Part shown: positions 10,360 through 17,482 of the stretch, in pieces
Layout of the letters: each line of letters opens with the position of its first letter
How positions within the stretch are numbered: position 1 is the stretch's first letter
Assembly: GCF_002087335.1 (NCBI RefSeq)
Contig: NZ_MWVJ01000011.1
Span: 1 to 50,068 of the forward strand
Source of the DNA: Pseudophaeobacter leonis
GTDB lineage: Bacteria > Pseudomonadota > Alphaproteobacteria > Rhodobacterales > Rhodobacteraceae
DNA: 50,068 nt
Direction: 5' to 3'
Program-made: the position numbers and the translations under genes
Notes under the pieces: model-generated
The model's database searches: none
The model's input: the letters and a program-made list of their open reading frames with translations, nothing else
Told to the model about the DNA's origin: nothing

Positions 10360-10856
10360 TTATACTTTCCCTCTGCTGTTCTCGATAATTTTCAAGGCCG
10401 CCACAACGGTGTCGCGACTCTCGGCGTCCAGCCCCTGCAACAGCTGCTCTTCATGCGCGGTGACGGCCGCCACGGCCCTGTCATAGAGCTGCCGTCCGCT
10501 CAGCGTCACCTGCAGCGCATAGGCGCGCCGGTCGGTGGCGACGCGGTCCCGCGTGATCAACTCGCGACGTTCCAGCTCGTCCAGGATCACCACCAGATTG
10601 GGGCGCTCAACATCCATGGCATCGGCCAGCTGCGACTGGCGCAGGCCGGGATTGTCAACGATCAGAACCAGGCGGTATAGGTCAGCATGCGCAGATCAAA
10701 GGGTTTCAGGGTATGGGCAAGATCAGACTGTACAACATTGAAGGCCCGCTTCATGTGGTAGCCGATGAACTGGCGCAGGGTTGCATCGCTGACAGATATC
10801 CCGTCAGCCCGACCTGCCCCGATTTTTCCTGTGGCTGTTGTCTGCGGCTTTTTCAT
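10360..10856 (-). CDS. MarR family regulator, CouR-like (one frameshift)
   Basis: A winged-helix MarR regulator of about 165 residues after repair. The N-terminal half (from MKKPQTTATGKIG at 10856) runs through HMKRAFNVVQSDLA to RMLTYTA, then the frame breaks near 10672; restoring one c (gcctgg to gccctgg) continues as LVLIVDNPGLRQSQLADAMD and the wing segment ELITRDRVATDRRAYALQVT. It lies inside the catabolic operon between crotonase and ligase genes, so it probably controls its own operon, as CouR does for p-coumarate genes with the CoA ester as ligand. An inverted repeat at 12421-12437 upstream of the operon is a candidate site. Confidence 0.83.
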
Positions 10857-10860
10857 GGGT

Positions 10861-11628
10861 TCACCGGAACTTTGGGGCGCGTTTGTCGAGAAAGGCCTGC
10901 AGGCCCTCAACCGCGTCGGGTGTGGTCTGCGACAGGGCCGCCGCCAGAGATTCCGTGAACAAGCCGTCACTTTGCGACATGTCGCTGATACGTGCGATGG
11001 ACTGGATCATCAGATAGTTCGAAAGCGGTGCATTGCGCGCGATCTTGCCTGCCAGTTGCTGCGCCAGCGGCAGGGCCTCACCCTCGGCCACCGAATAATG
11101 CGCCAGCCCCAGGGCGAGGCCTTCGTCGGCGTTGTATTTGCGACCCGTCAGCATCATCTCTGTCATGCGGTCAGGCCCCAGCAGGCGGCCAACCCGCGCC
11201 GTGGCACCACCGCCCACAAAGATCCCCCGGCGTCCCTCGGGCAGCTGAAAGATCGTCGAGGCCTCGGCGATACGCACATGGGTCGAGGCCGCAAGTTCAA
11301 GCCCGCCACCAATGGCCGCGCCAAACATCGCCGAGACAACTGCGAGCCCGCCAAACTGGATCTTCTCCATCACGCTGTGCCAATGGCGCGAGTGATGCAG
11401 GTTTTCCTCGGCAGAGCGGTGCACATGTTCCGACAGGTCCAGCCCCGAGCAGAAATGCCCGGCGGTGCCGGTCAGGATCACCACCCGCACCTCTTTTGGC
11501 GGGGAGGAGAAGAAGTCGTCCAGGGCCACAAGCAGCTCTTCGCACATGGCGTTGCGCTTAGCAGGGCGATTCATCGTCAGGGTGGCGATGCTGTCGGCGA
11601 TCTCGATCTTGAGAATGGGGTCGCTCAT
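10861..11628 (-). CDS. Crotonase/enoyl-CoA hydratase family protein
   Basis: A 255-residue crotonase-fold enzyme expected to hydrate the double bond of an aryl-propenoyl-CoA. The oxyanion-hole segments are AGHFCSGLDLSEH and FGAAIGGGLELA, and a catalytic-type Glu sits in IFQLPEGRRGIFVGG. The start follows GAGGAGAGAG, which overlaps the stop of the upstream dehydrogenase gene. Beside an HSD10-like dehydrogenase it more likely performs simple hydration in a beta-oxidative route than the hydratase-lyase cleavage known for classical feruloyl-CoA hydratase/lyase, but sequence alone does not settle this. Confidence 0.85.
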   Translation of the reverse strand: MSDPILKIEIADSIATLTMNRPAKRNAMCEELLVALDDFFSSPPKEVRVVILTGTAGHFCSGLDLSEHVHRSAEENLHHSRHWHSVMEKIQFGGLAVVSAMFGAAIGGGLELAASTHVRIAEASTIFQLPEGRRGIFVGGGATARVGRLLGPDRMTEMMLTGRKYNADEGLALGLAHYSVAEGEALPLAQQLAGKIARNAPLSNYLMIQSIARISDMSQSDGLFTESLAAALSQTTPDAVEGLQAFLDKRAPKFR

Positions 11629-11639
11629 AGTCTCTCTCC

Positions 11640-12404
11640 TCAGCGTGGCGGCAGGCGCACGGCCCCGTCCAGGCGAATTGTGGTTCCGTTCAGGAAGGGA
11701 TTGGTGACGATCTGCTCGGCCAGCAGCGCGTATTCTTCGGGCGCGCCAAGGCGGGTCGGAAAGGGAATATTGGCCGTGTTCTTGGCCGAAATTTCCGGCG
11801 GCAACCCTTCCATCATCGGGGTTTGGAACAGCCCCGGCGCGATGGCCATGACGCGAATGCCGGACTGCGCCAGCTCACGCGCGGCGGGCAGACACATCGA
11901 GGCAATGGCGCCTTTGGAGGCGGCATAGGCCGCCTGCCCTAACTGGCCATCCTCAAAGGCAACGGAGGCGGTGTTGATAATGATCCCGCGCTCGCCATCC
12001 GCCATTGGCTCCAGCTCGGCCATGCGACGGGCGGCGTGGCTCATGACATTATAGGTGCCAAAGAGGTTCACCTTGAGCGTCTTTTCAAACACATCAAAGG
12101 AGAGCTTGCCTTCGCGGCCCACAATCCGCGCCGCCATGCCAATGCCGGCACAGCTGACCGCAATGCGGGGCACCCCGCCCAGCTGCGCGACAGCGCTGTC
12201 GATGGCGGCACTGACGGCGGCCTCGTCACTGACATCTGCCTGCACCGCGATACCGCCGATTTCAGCAGCAACCGCACTGGCCCGGTCGATGTCAAAGTCC
12301 AGAATGGCAACCTTGGCGCCCTTGGCGGCCAGCTGTCGCGCAGTGGCCGCCCCAAGGCCGCTGCCGCCGCCAGTAACCAAAGCAATTTGTCCATCAATCA
12401 GCAT
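11640..12404 (-). CDS. SDR 3-hydroxyacyl-CoA dehydrogenase, HSD10-like
   Basis: A 254-residue short-chain dehydrogenase. The cofactor motif is TGGGSGLGAATA; the catalytic Ser, Tyr and Lys are in NTASVAFEDGQLGQAAYAASKGA. The C-terminal stretch AIAPGLFQTPMMEGLP, IPFPTRLGAPEEYALL and NPFLNGTTIRLDGAVR closely follows type 10 17-beta-hydroxysteroid/3-hydroxyacyl-CoA dehydrogenases. It would oxidise the beta-hydroxy aryl-propanoyl-CoA made by the crotonase to the beta-keto ester. It is the first gene of the operon, with GGAGGG before the ATG and a promoter-like region with inverted repeats upstream. Confidence 0.88.
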   Translation of the reverse strand: MLIDGQIALVTGGGSGLGAATARQLAAKGAKVAILDFDIDRASAVAAEIGGIAVQADVSDEAAVSAAIDSAVAQLGGVPRIAVSCAGIGMAARIVGREGKLSFDVFEKTLKVNLFGTYNVMSHAARRMAELEPMADGERGIIINTASVAFEDGQLGQAAYAASKGAIASMCLPAARELAQSGIRVMAIAPGLFQTPMMEGLPPEISAKNTANIPFPTRLGAPEEYALLAEQIVTNPFLNGTTIRLDGAVRLPPR

Positions 12405-12420
12405 GAGGTGCCCTCCATCT

Positions 12421-12476
12421 AAATGTGCTCAACATTTGCTATGCTAATAGTTATAGATCATAACGGTTATGGTCAA
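12421..12476 (-). promoter_or_regulatory. Candidate promoter and MarR operator of the hydroxycinnamate operon
   Basis: Upstream of the dehydrogenase start, the plus strand holds the inverted repeat AAATGTGCTCAACATTT (12421-12437; 6-base arms, 5-base spacer), a size usual for MarR operators. A second perfect palindrome ATAACGGTTAT lies at 12460-12470. On the minus strand TTGACC (12471-12476) and TATAAC (12450-12455) could be the -35 and -10 boxes, though the 15-base spacer is short. Function is inferred from position and symmetry only. Confidence 0.5.
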
Positions 12477-12555
12477 ACATCAAATAGGACGCCGTTTCAG
12501 CACCTTGCCAAACGAGGCTCAGAGGAGAGCGCGGCCTGCCCTCCCCCGGCAGAGG

Positions 12556-14484
12556 CTAGGAATCAGCAAGAGGCTGGAAGACGCCATCAAAGAAAGCCGC
12601 AAGTTCGTGATAGCCATCCAGTGGCAAAACCTGCGCGATATACTGGTCCGGGCGCACCACAATCATGCAGCCCTGCGCGCGATCAATGCCCCGCATATCA
12701 AAGATATCGCCCAGCCCTTTGTGGTCGGTGCAAAAGATCTTTTCGTGATCCTGCAGCCCCAGCGCGCCTTTCTTGGGCCTCAAAAGCGCAGGCACGGGGC
12801 CATCCGGCAGCGCCTCAAATCCGGGCTGAAAGATCACGCGCAGGTCGATCACCGCATCAATGTCTTCGCCAGCGCGGGTGTATTTTCTCACCGGAGAGCA
12901 GGCATCAGAGGCCAGCCATTCGGCCAGCCTGTAAACCGCGGAGCCTGCACCGCAGTTCCTGTCGGCAAAGGCATAGATGCGCCAGCGGCCATCTGCCTCG
13001 GCCACGTGACCCAGTTGCATCTGCATCGCATCCGCGACCCGCACAACCGGGGCAGAATGGAAGCGGCGGCCAATCTGCTGGCCCGTGGCCAGCGCCTGAT
13101 GTGTCTCGGCTCCGATCAGCGCTGAGCTGTCATATTTCACCGCCAGCCCGCCGGTAAACTCGAGGTTCTCGATGAATTGCTTTTGAAAGCGCGGCATGTC
13201 CGAGCCGTCCAGCTCTGACTGTCCGGGAGGCGCCGACATGATCCGGGCCCAGGCATGGTCGGTCTCTACCAGCCGCCTGGCCTCAACCCAGCGTTCCGCC
13301 GAATAGCTGTGCAACAGGCTGGGATCCGAGCGCCCGCGCAGAACCTGCGCCAGCTTCCAGCCAAGGTTGAATGTGTCCTGCATCGAGACGTTCATCCCCT
13401 GCCCTGCCTTTGAGCTATGGGTGTGACAGGCATCGCCTGCGGTAAAGACCCGCGGCGCATCATGCAGACCATCGCGCAAACCCTCGGGCAGATTGTCGAA
13501 TCTGTCGGTCATCCGGTGCCCGATCTCGTAGATGGACCACCAGACCACCTCTTTGACGTCGAGCGTTTAGGGCCGCAGAATGCGATTGGCCGCACCGATC
13601 ATGTGCTCTGCGGTGAAATTGCGGCTAGAGACGCGCTCATCTTTATTGAGCTTGTCCAGCTCGACATACATACGGAACAGATAGCCGCCTTCGCGCGGCA
13701 GAATCAGCAGGTTGCCTTCTTGGGCCGATGTGATCAGACATTTCTGCCGCGCGTCCGGAAAGTCGGTATTGGCCAGAATATCCATCACCCCCCAGGCTTG
13801 ATGCGCCGCCCCCCCCTGCAGGGTACCGCCGATAGCCTCGCGCACCTTTGAACGCGCACCATCACAGCCCACCACATAATTGGCCCGCACAGTTGTGACC
13901 TCACCCGCATTGATGCCGGTGTTTTCCAGCGTCACGGTGACGGGGTAGTCCTCGGTTGTGGCGTCAATCGCCAGATCCTTTACCGCCCAGGAATAATCCG
14001 GCTCTAGCCGCGCAGGCGCGTTCTGCATCACCTCCAGAAACAGCTCATGCACCCGCGCCTGATTGATCAGTGTATGCGGCATTTCCGAGGAAATGCCGCA
14101 GACATCCTGCGTGCGGCCAATCCGGCGAATATGCGCCGGGGTCTTGGGGTCAGGCATCCAAAAGGCGGTTTGGTTCACCCAATAGCTTTCGCGCTTGACC
14201 GTCTCGGCAAACCCAAAGGCCTGGAACATCTCCATGGTGCGGGTGTTGACGCCATCGGCCTGGCCCTTCTCAAGCGGGCCGGGCTTGGGCTCAACAATCA
14301 TGGTGTCGATCTCAGCAAACTGCGCCAACTGCGCTGCCAGACAGAGACCGGCCGGCCCACAGCCCGCAATCAGGACATCCACCTTTTTGGGCAGGGGCGC
14401 AAAAGGTGCACGCTCCCGGCGCCCCGGAGCTGCTGTTTTGAGATCAGGATTGCCGCCGCGAAAGCCGTCTTTGTAAAATTGCAT
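12556..14484 (-). CDS. mobA: 3-Hydroxybenzoate 4-monooxygenase-like flavoprotein (in-frame stop)
   Basis: A 642-residue FAD hydroxylase of the phenol hydroxylase/MobA group, expected to turn 3-hydroxybenzoate into protocatechuate. Motifs: VDVLIAGCGPAGLCLAAQ (FAD), YVVGCDGARSKVREAIGG, GDACHTHSSKAGQGMNVSMQ (FAD ribityl site), and a C-terminal thioredoxin-like domain ending in VVRPDQYIAQVLPL. From memory the sequence tracks Comamonas MobA along its length. The start at 14484 follows GGAGGGGCAAAAG. Codon 306 (13567-13569) is TAA in the same frame, where a Pro-Tyr is expected; one substitution (TAC to TAA) explains it, either a read error or a true nonsense mutation. A MarR gene is divergent, as in the known mobA-mobR pair. 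Confidence 0.85.
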
Positions 14485-14538
14485 CTTTTGCCCCTCCACA
14501 TCGTTGCCGGCCACCAGACAGGTTGCCGCTACAATTTA

Positions 14539-14552
14539 GTATCTACACATAC
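14539..14552. promoter_or_regulatory. Candidate operator between mobA and the divergent MarR gene
   Basis: The 167-base gap between the two divergent starts contains GTATCTACACATAC, a 14-base partial palindrome with five paired positions out of seven. Two further ATATG segments lie at 14554-14558 and 14570-14575. In Comamonas the MarR protein MobR binds between mobR and mobA, so a site here is expected; this exact sequence is only a candidate. Confidence 0.35.
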
Positions 14553-14651
14553 CATATGCGGTCAAGAAATAATATGCACACAAACTATCCTCCACGGCGC
14601 ATCTGTATTACACTGCATGCAAGGGCCTCAGGCCAAAACGGGAGAGCACAG

Positions 14652-15083
14652 ATGAAAGCGCAAAAAATGGCAGGCCACCTGATCCGCAGGCTGAACCAGG
14701 TCTCGACCCACACCTTTGCCAAACAGCTGCAAGAGGCCGGGTTTGACCTGACCCCCGTGCAGTTTGCTGCGATGGACGCAATCGCCTCAAATCCCGGGAT
14801 CGACCAGGCGGGTGTTGCCGCCAAAATCGCCTATGACCGCGCCACCATCGGCGGCGTCATCGACCGGCTTGAACACAAGGCCTATGTCGCCCGCAGCATC
14901 AGCAAGCGAGACCGCCGGGCCCGCGAAGTGCGGCTTACCCCGAAAGGCCAGGCTGTGTTTGACGCGGTCCTGCCCCATGTGACCGCCCTGCAAGACGATA
15001 TTCTTCAGGCCCTGGATGATAGCGAGCGGGCAAGCTTTTTGGCACTGGCGCGCAAGGCTCTTGGCGAAGGTGCTTTTGAGTAG
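14652..15083 (+). CDS. mobR: MarR family regulator, MobR-like
   Basis: A 143-residue winged-helix regulator. The recognition region is FDLTPVQFAAMDAIASNPGI followed by AAKIAYDRATIGGVIDRLE, and the wing is RSISKRDRRAREVRLTPKG. The start at 14652 is chosen for GGAGAGCACAG upstream; in-frame ATGs further upstream would run into the intergenic control region. It is divergent from the mobA-like gene, the same arrangement as mobR-mobA of Comamonas testosteroni, where the regulator responds to 3-hydroxybenzoate. The symbol rests on that synteny. Confidence 0.8.
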   Translation: MKAQKMAGHLIRRLNQVSTHTFAKQLQEAGFDLTPVQFAAMDAIASNPGIDQAGVAAKIAYDRATIGGVIDRLEHKAYVARSISKRDRRAREVRLTPKGQAVFDAVLPHVTALQDDILQALDDSERASFLALARKALGEGAFE

Positions 15084-15103
15084 CTCCCCTGCCCTTTCAC
15101 CAA

Positions 15104-15616
15104 TCAAATGAAGGGATCATAGGCCCATTGCAGCAGGGCCTGGCGTTGCCGGGGGCGGCAAAAGATATCACCGGTGTGGCAGTTGGCCCGGATCTGGCCC
15201 GCATGTCGCGCAAACCCGCGCCACCGTTTGATCTGGATCTCATCCAGCGTTGGCAGGCGACGTCCCATGTAATAGCGGCAATACCACTGAAACCAGCCTC
15301 GCGGATCGGGGCCATAGATCCAGCCCTTTTGTTGCCAATGGCTAAGCGGCTGGCGGCTCTTGATGCCAAAATAGTTTACCTCCGCATTGGCACGTTGCGA
15401 CAGCTTTGCGGTCTCAAACCAGTCGGAGGGAAACTCGTCGCGACAGTCATTGAGGTATTTGCCCTCAAAAACCCCCAGAGCCAGCATTTCAGCGGGCGTG
15501 TAAAAGGGCGTGAACCCTTCGGCAAAATCCTCACCCATTGGCGCATCCAGATGATAGCTATAGTCGCGCTGCATCCGGTCCGACACTTTGATCTGCCTTG
15601 CCTTATCCGCTGTCAT
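15104..15616 (-). CDS. Conserved hypothetical protein coupled to the replication gene
   Basis: A 170-residue soluble protein with no function that I recognise. It is rich in Trp, Tyr and Arg, with FDF-free N terminus FTPFYTPAEMLALGVFEGKY, a DWFETAKLS segment, PRGWFQWYCRYYMGRR, and a C-terminal Cys-containing block CHTGDIFCRPRQRQALLQWA. The ATG overlaps the stop of the initiator gene (ATGA at 15613-15616), so it is translated with it. The two cysteines and basic aromatic patches could suit metal or nucleic-acid binding, but this is speculation. Codon use is like the neighbours. Confidence 0.7.
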   Translation of the reverse strand: MTADKARQIKVSDRMQRDYSYHLDAPMGEDFAEGFTPFYTPAEMLALGVFEGKYLNDCRDEFPSDWFETAKLSQRANAEVNYFGIKSRQPLSHWQQKGWIYGPDPRGWFQWYCRYYMGRRLPTLDEIQIKRWRGFARHAGQIRANCHTGDIFCRPRQRQALLQWAYDPFI

Positions 15617-16883
15617 TCTTCAAATGCCTCCGCTTCCATGTCTTGCCAAAAGGCGATGATGGCGCTGGCGTTCAGGGCCGACCGCCAGCCATGCGCCCGG
15701 AAGTTCTCCCGCTCCAGATCATCCTCAAGCCCCGCCATGAACAACTGCCGGTCGGCGTCCCGCTGGGTCGGGTTTCGCCGCGAAACCAGCACCTCAACCA
15801 GATCAAGCCGCCGGGCACGATCGGCCCGCGCAGCCTGCCGGGCAGCAAACCCCGCATCCTCAATCGCCTGTTCTTCGGCCCGCAACCGGGCCGCCTCAAT
15901 CGCTTCGGGACTCACTGCAGGCGATGGCGCAGCCTGAGCAGGCTGGCTGGGCTGGTAGTCGTCGCGCAGGGCGGCCGAAAGATAGCCAACAGAGCTTTTG
16001 ACCCTGTCCTGCTCTTCCATCAAAGACAGTTTTTGTTGCACGTAGTTTCGCCATGCTCGGTAATCCACTGCCGCGCCAGCCGGTCAGACACCCCCTGGCC
16101 GCGCAGCGCCTTATAGGTCGCAAGGTTGCGCATGCCATCACTATCATCAATCTGAAACATCGCCATCTGCGGGTTTGCCTTGATCAGGAACCGGATCTCG
16201 GTGACCGAACGGCCCTTCTTTTGGAATTCGGGCTCGATGCAGATATCAGAGCTTTTGTTAACTTCCGCGACGGCGGGTTTGATGATCTTGGCATTCAGAT
16301 GCTTAAAGCTCTCGTAGTAGCTCGAGCCATCCACTCCCATCAGCTTGCGAAAGGTCTCAAGGCTCCACCAGCCGGTCGACCGGGTCCGCACAAAGCGATA
16401 GCAATTTTCATAGAGCGCCAGCCCGTGGCCCGAGCTGAAATTGCGCTGAATATGGACATTGATCAAGGCGTAGATTTTGGGGTCATGCAGCTTTTGCGCC
16501 AGCGCTGGCGAATAGGCATATTCACAGACACCGTTCTTCAGCTTGGCAAAGGACAGCAAGGAGGAGACCCCCCATTCCTGTCGCCCCTTGTCATCCAGCA
16601 TATCCCATTCCGCCACTGTTTCAGCCAGGGCCCGCAGGCTGGCGCGCAGGGTGTCAAAATCATTCGAGTTATAGCCGACAATGGTCGCAAGGGTGCGCGC
16701 ATCTAAGGTATGGCTTTGCGCCGTGGTCAGGGCGTCATAGGCGTTGAGCAGCAATACATTGGACAGCTTGCGCTGCAACAGACTGAGCTTGCCACTGATA
16801 TGAATCGCGGCCACATTCTTTTTGACTGTCGCGCGCCGCAACGCGCCAGACAAAGCCTCTATGTCGATCTTGGAATCGCTCAT
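15613..16883 (-). CDS. Plasmid replication initiator, Rep_3/RepB type (one frameshift)
   Basis: A winged-helix replication initiator of about 423 residues after repair, which would bind iterons at the origin. The N-terminal part shows KLSLLQRKLSNVLLLNAYDA, typical of Rep_3 initiators, then YNSNDFDTLRASLRAL, WGVSSLLSFAKL and YENCYRFVRTRSTGWWSL. The start at 16883 (MSDSKIDIEAL) is preferred over an upstream ATG. The frame breaks near 16045: restoring one base in the ttt run gives EHGENYVQQKLSLMEEQ and continues into an Ala/Glu/Arg-rich C-terminal tail ending at 15613. It is divergent from parAB with the origin between them. A parS-like palindrome lies in its 3' part. Confidence 0.88.
15772..15786. 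promoter_or_regulatory. parS-like palindrome, copy 1 (inside the initiator gene)
   Basis: GTTTCGCCGCGAAAC: perfect 7-base arms around a single central base, identical to copy 2 read on the other strand. The half-site GTTTC is shared with bacterial chromosomal parS sites. Its three copies occur only around the rep-par core, which points to ParB binding. Confidence 0.7.
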
Positions 16884-16923
16884 CGTAATTGCCCGCTCGT
16901 TTTTTGCGCCATCCTGCCATAGA

Positions 16924-16979
16924 AGGTACCCAAAGATCAATCACGTCCAGGTTCCTGAAGCCATGCCCTTTAGGTACCC
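16924..16979. promoter_or_regulatory. AGGTACC boxes upstream of the initiator gene
   Basis: AGGTACCC at 16924-16931, AGGTTCCT at 16949-16956 and AGGTACCC at 16972-16979 are spaced 25 and 23 bases. The same core opens iteron unit 3 (17194), and the first box continues as CCCAAAGA, as does unit 5. They lie just upstream of the initiator start, so the initiator may bind here to control itself. This is inferred from repeat identity and position. Confidence 0.5.
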
Positions 16980-17127
16980 ATATACAGGAGAACGCGACTC
17001 CCGACCGACGGGATAAAATATGCACGGGCGCTCAGCTGCGGCCAGAACAGGCCTCACAGCACCAAACGACTCACCCAGGCCCAGAGTCACATTTCGAGCC
17101 TACCCGCCTTGTAAAGAGCCTATTTTC

Positions 17128-17259
17128 CCGCTGGAGCCATCCTGAGAATCGGCACCCCAAATCCCGAGGAACGGCACCCGTTATCCCGTAGGCAGGTACC
17201 TTTCAACCTGTAGAACAGTACCTTTCGTCCTGTTTTCAGGTCCCCAAAGACTCTCAAGT
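17128..17259. repeat. 22-bp iteron array, candidate replication origin
   Basis: Six consecutive 22-base units can be laid end to end: 17128-17149, 17150-17171, 17172-17193, 17194-17215, 17216-17237 and 17238-17259. Units 1 and 2 (17150, 17172) share CGGCACCC and ATCCCG; units 3 and 4 share TACCTTTC and CCTGT; the first and last are weaker. The column consensus is roughly C-G-G-Y-A-C-C at positions 1-7 and A-T-C-C-Y-G-T at 12-18. Such tandem units next to a Rep_3 gene are the usual initiator binding sites of iteron plasmids. Confidence 0.7.
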
Positions 17260-17345
17260 CTCTGTTTATAAATGTCTATTACAGATCAAAGATTCTAAAG
17301 TTCCTAAAAAATACAAACCTATGTTGTGGCGATTTTTTCTATTTC
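17260..17345. other. AT-rich stretch beside the iterons, likely unwinding region
   Basis: After the iterons the sequence turns AT-rich for about 85 bases (TTTATAAATG, CCTAAAAAATAC, GATTTTTTCTATTT) in an otherwise GC-rich window. An AT-rich flank is where iteron origins melt. I saw no clear DnaA box. Together with the array and the palindrome at 17352 this fills the gene-free gap between the initiator and parA. Confidence 0.5.
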
Positions 17346-17351
17346 CTGGTA

Positions 17352-17366
17352 GTTTCGCGGCGAAAC
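17352..17366. promoter_or_regulatory. parS-like palindrome, copy 2 (between origin and parA)
   Basis: GTTTCGCGGCGAAAC, a perfect palindrome with a one-base centre, 117 bases upstream of the parA start. It is the reverse complement of copy 1 and differs by one base from copy 3. Likely a ParB binding (centromere) site, possibly also an operator for parAB. Confidence 0.75.
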
Positions 17367-17482
17367 CGGCGCTTTTATCACTCAAGATCGAAATCTTTCC
17401 CATCCATGCTGGATTGATCACAAGATGTCCGCTAGTTTCTATGACATACGCCAAAAAGGCGAACATGTTATGAGGCATCCGT

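Noticed and set aside
10765..11928. 387-codon open frame on the plus strand across the crotonase and dehydrogenase genes
   Set aside because: It is antisense to two strongly supported genes of a tight operon and has no start signal or motif.
12486..12555. Terminator hairpin after mobA
   Set aside because: Only a 5-bp GC stem without a T run can be drawn, so support is too weak.
17128..17259. CRISPR array reading of the short repeats near the origin
   Set aside because: The units are contiguous 22-base degenerate repeats without spacers, and no cas gene is present; they fit iterons.
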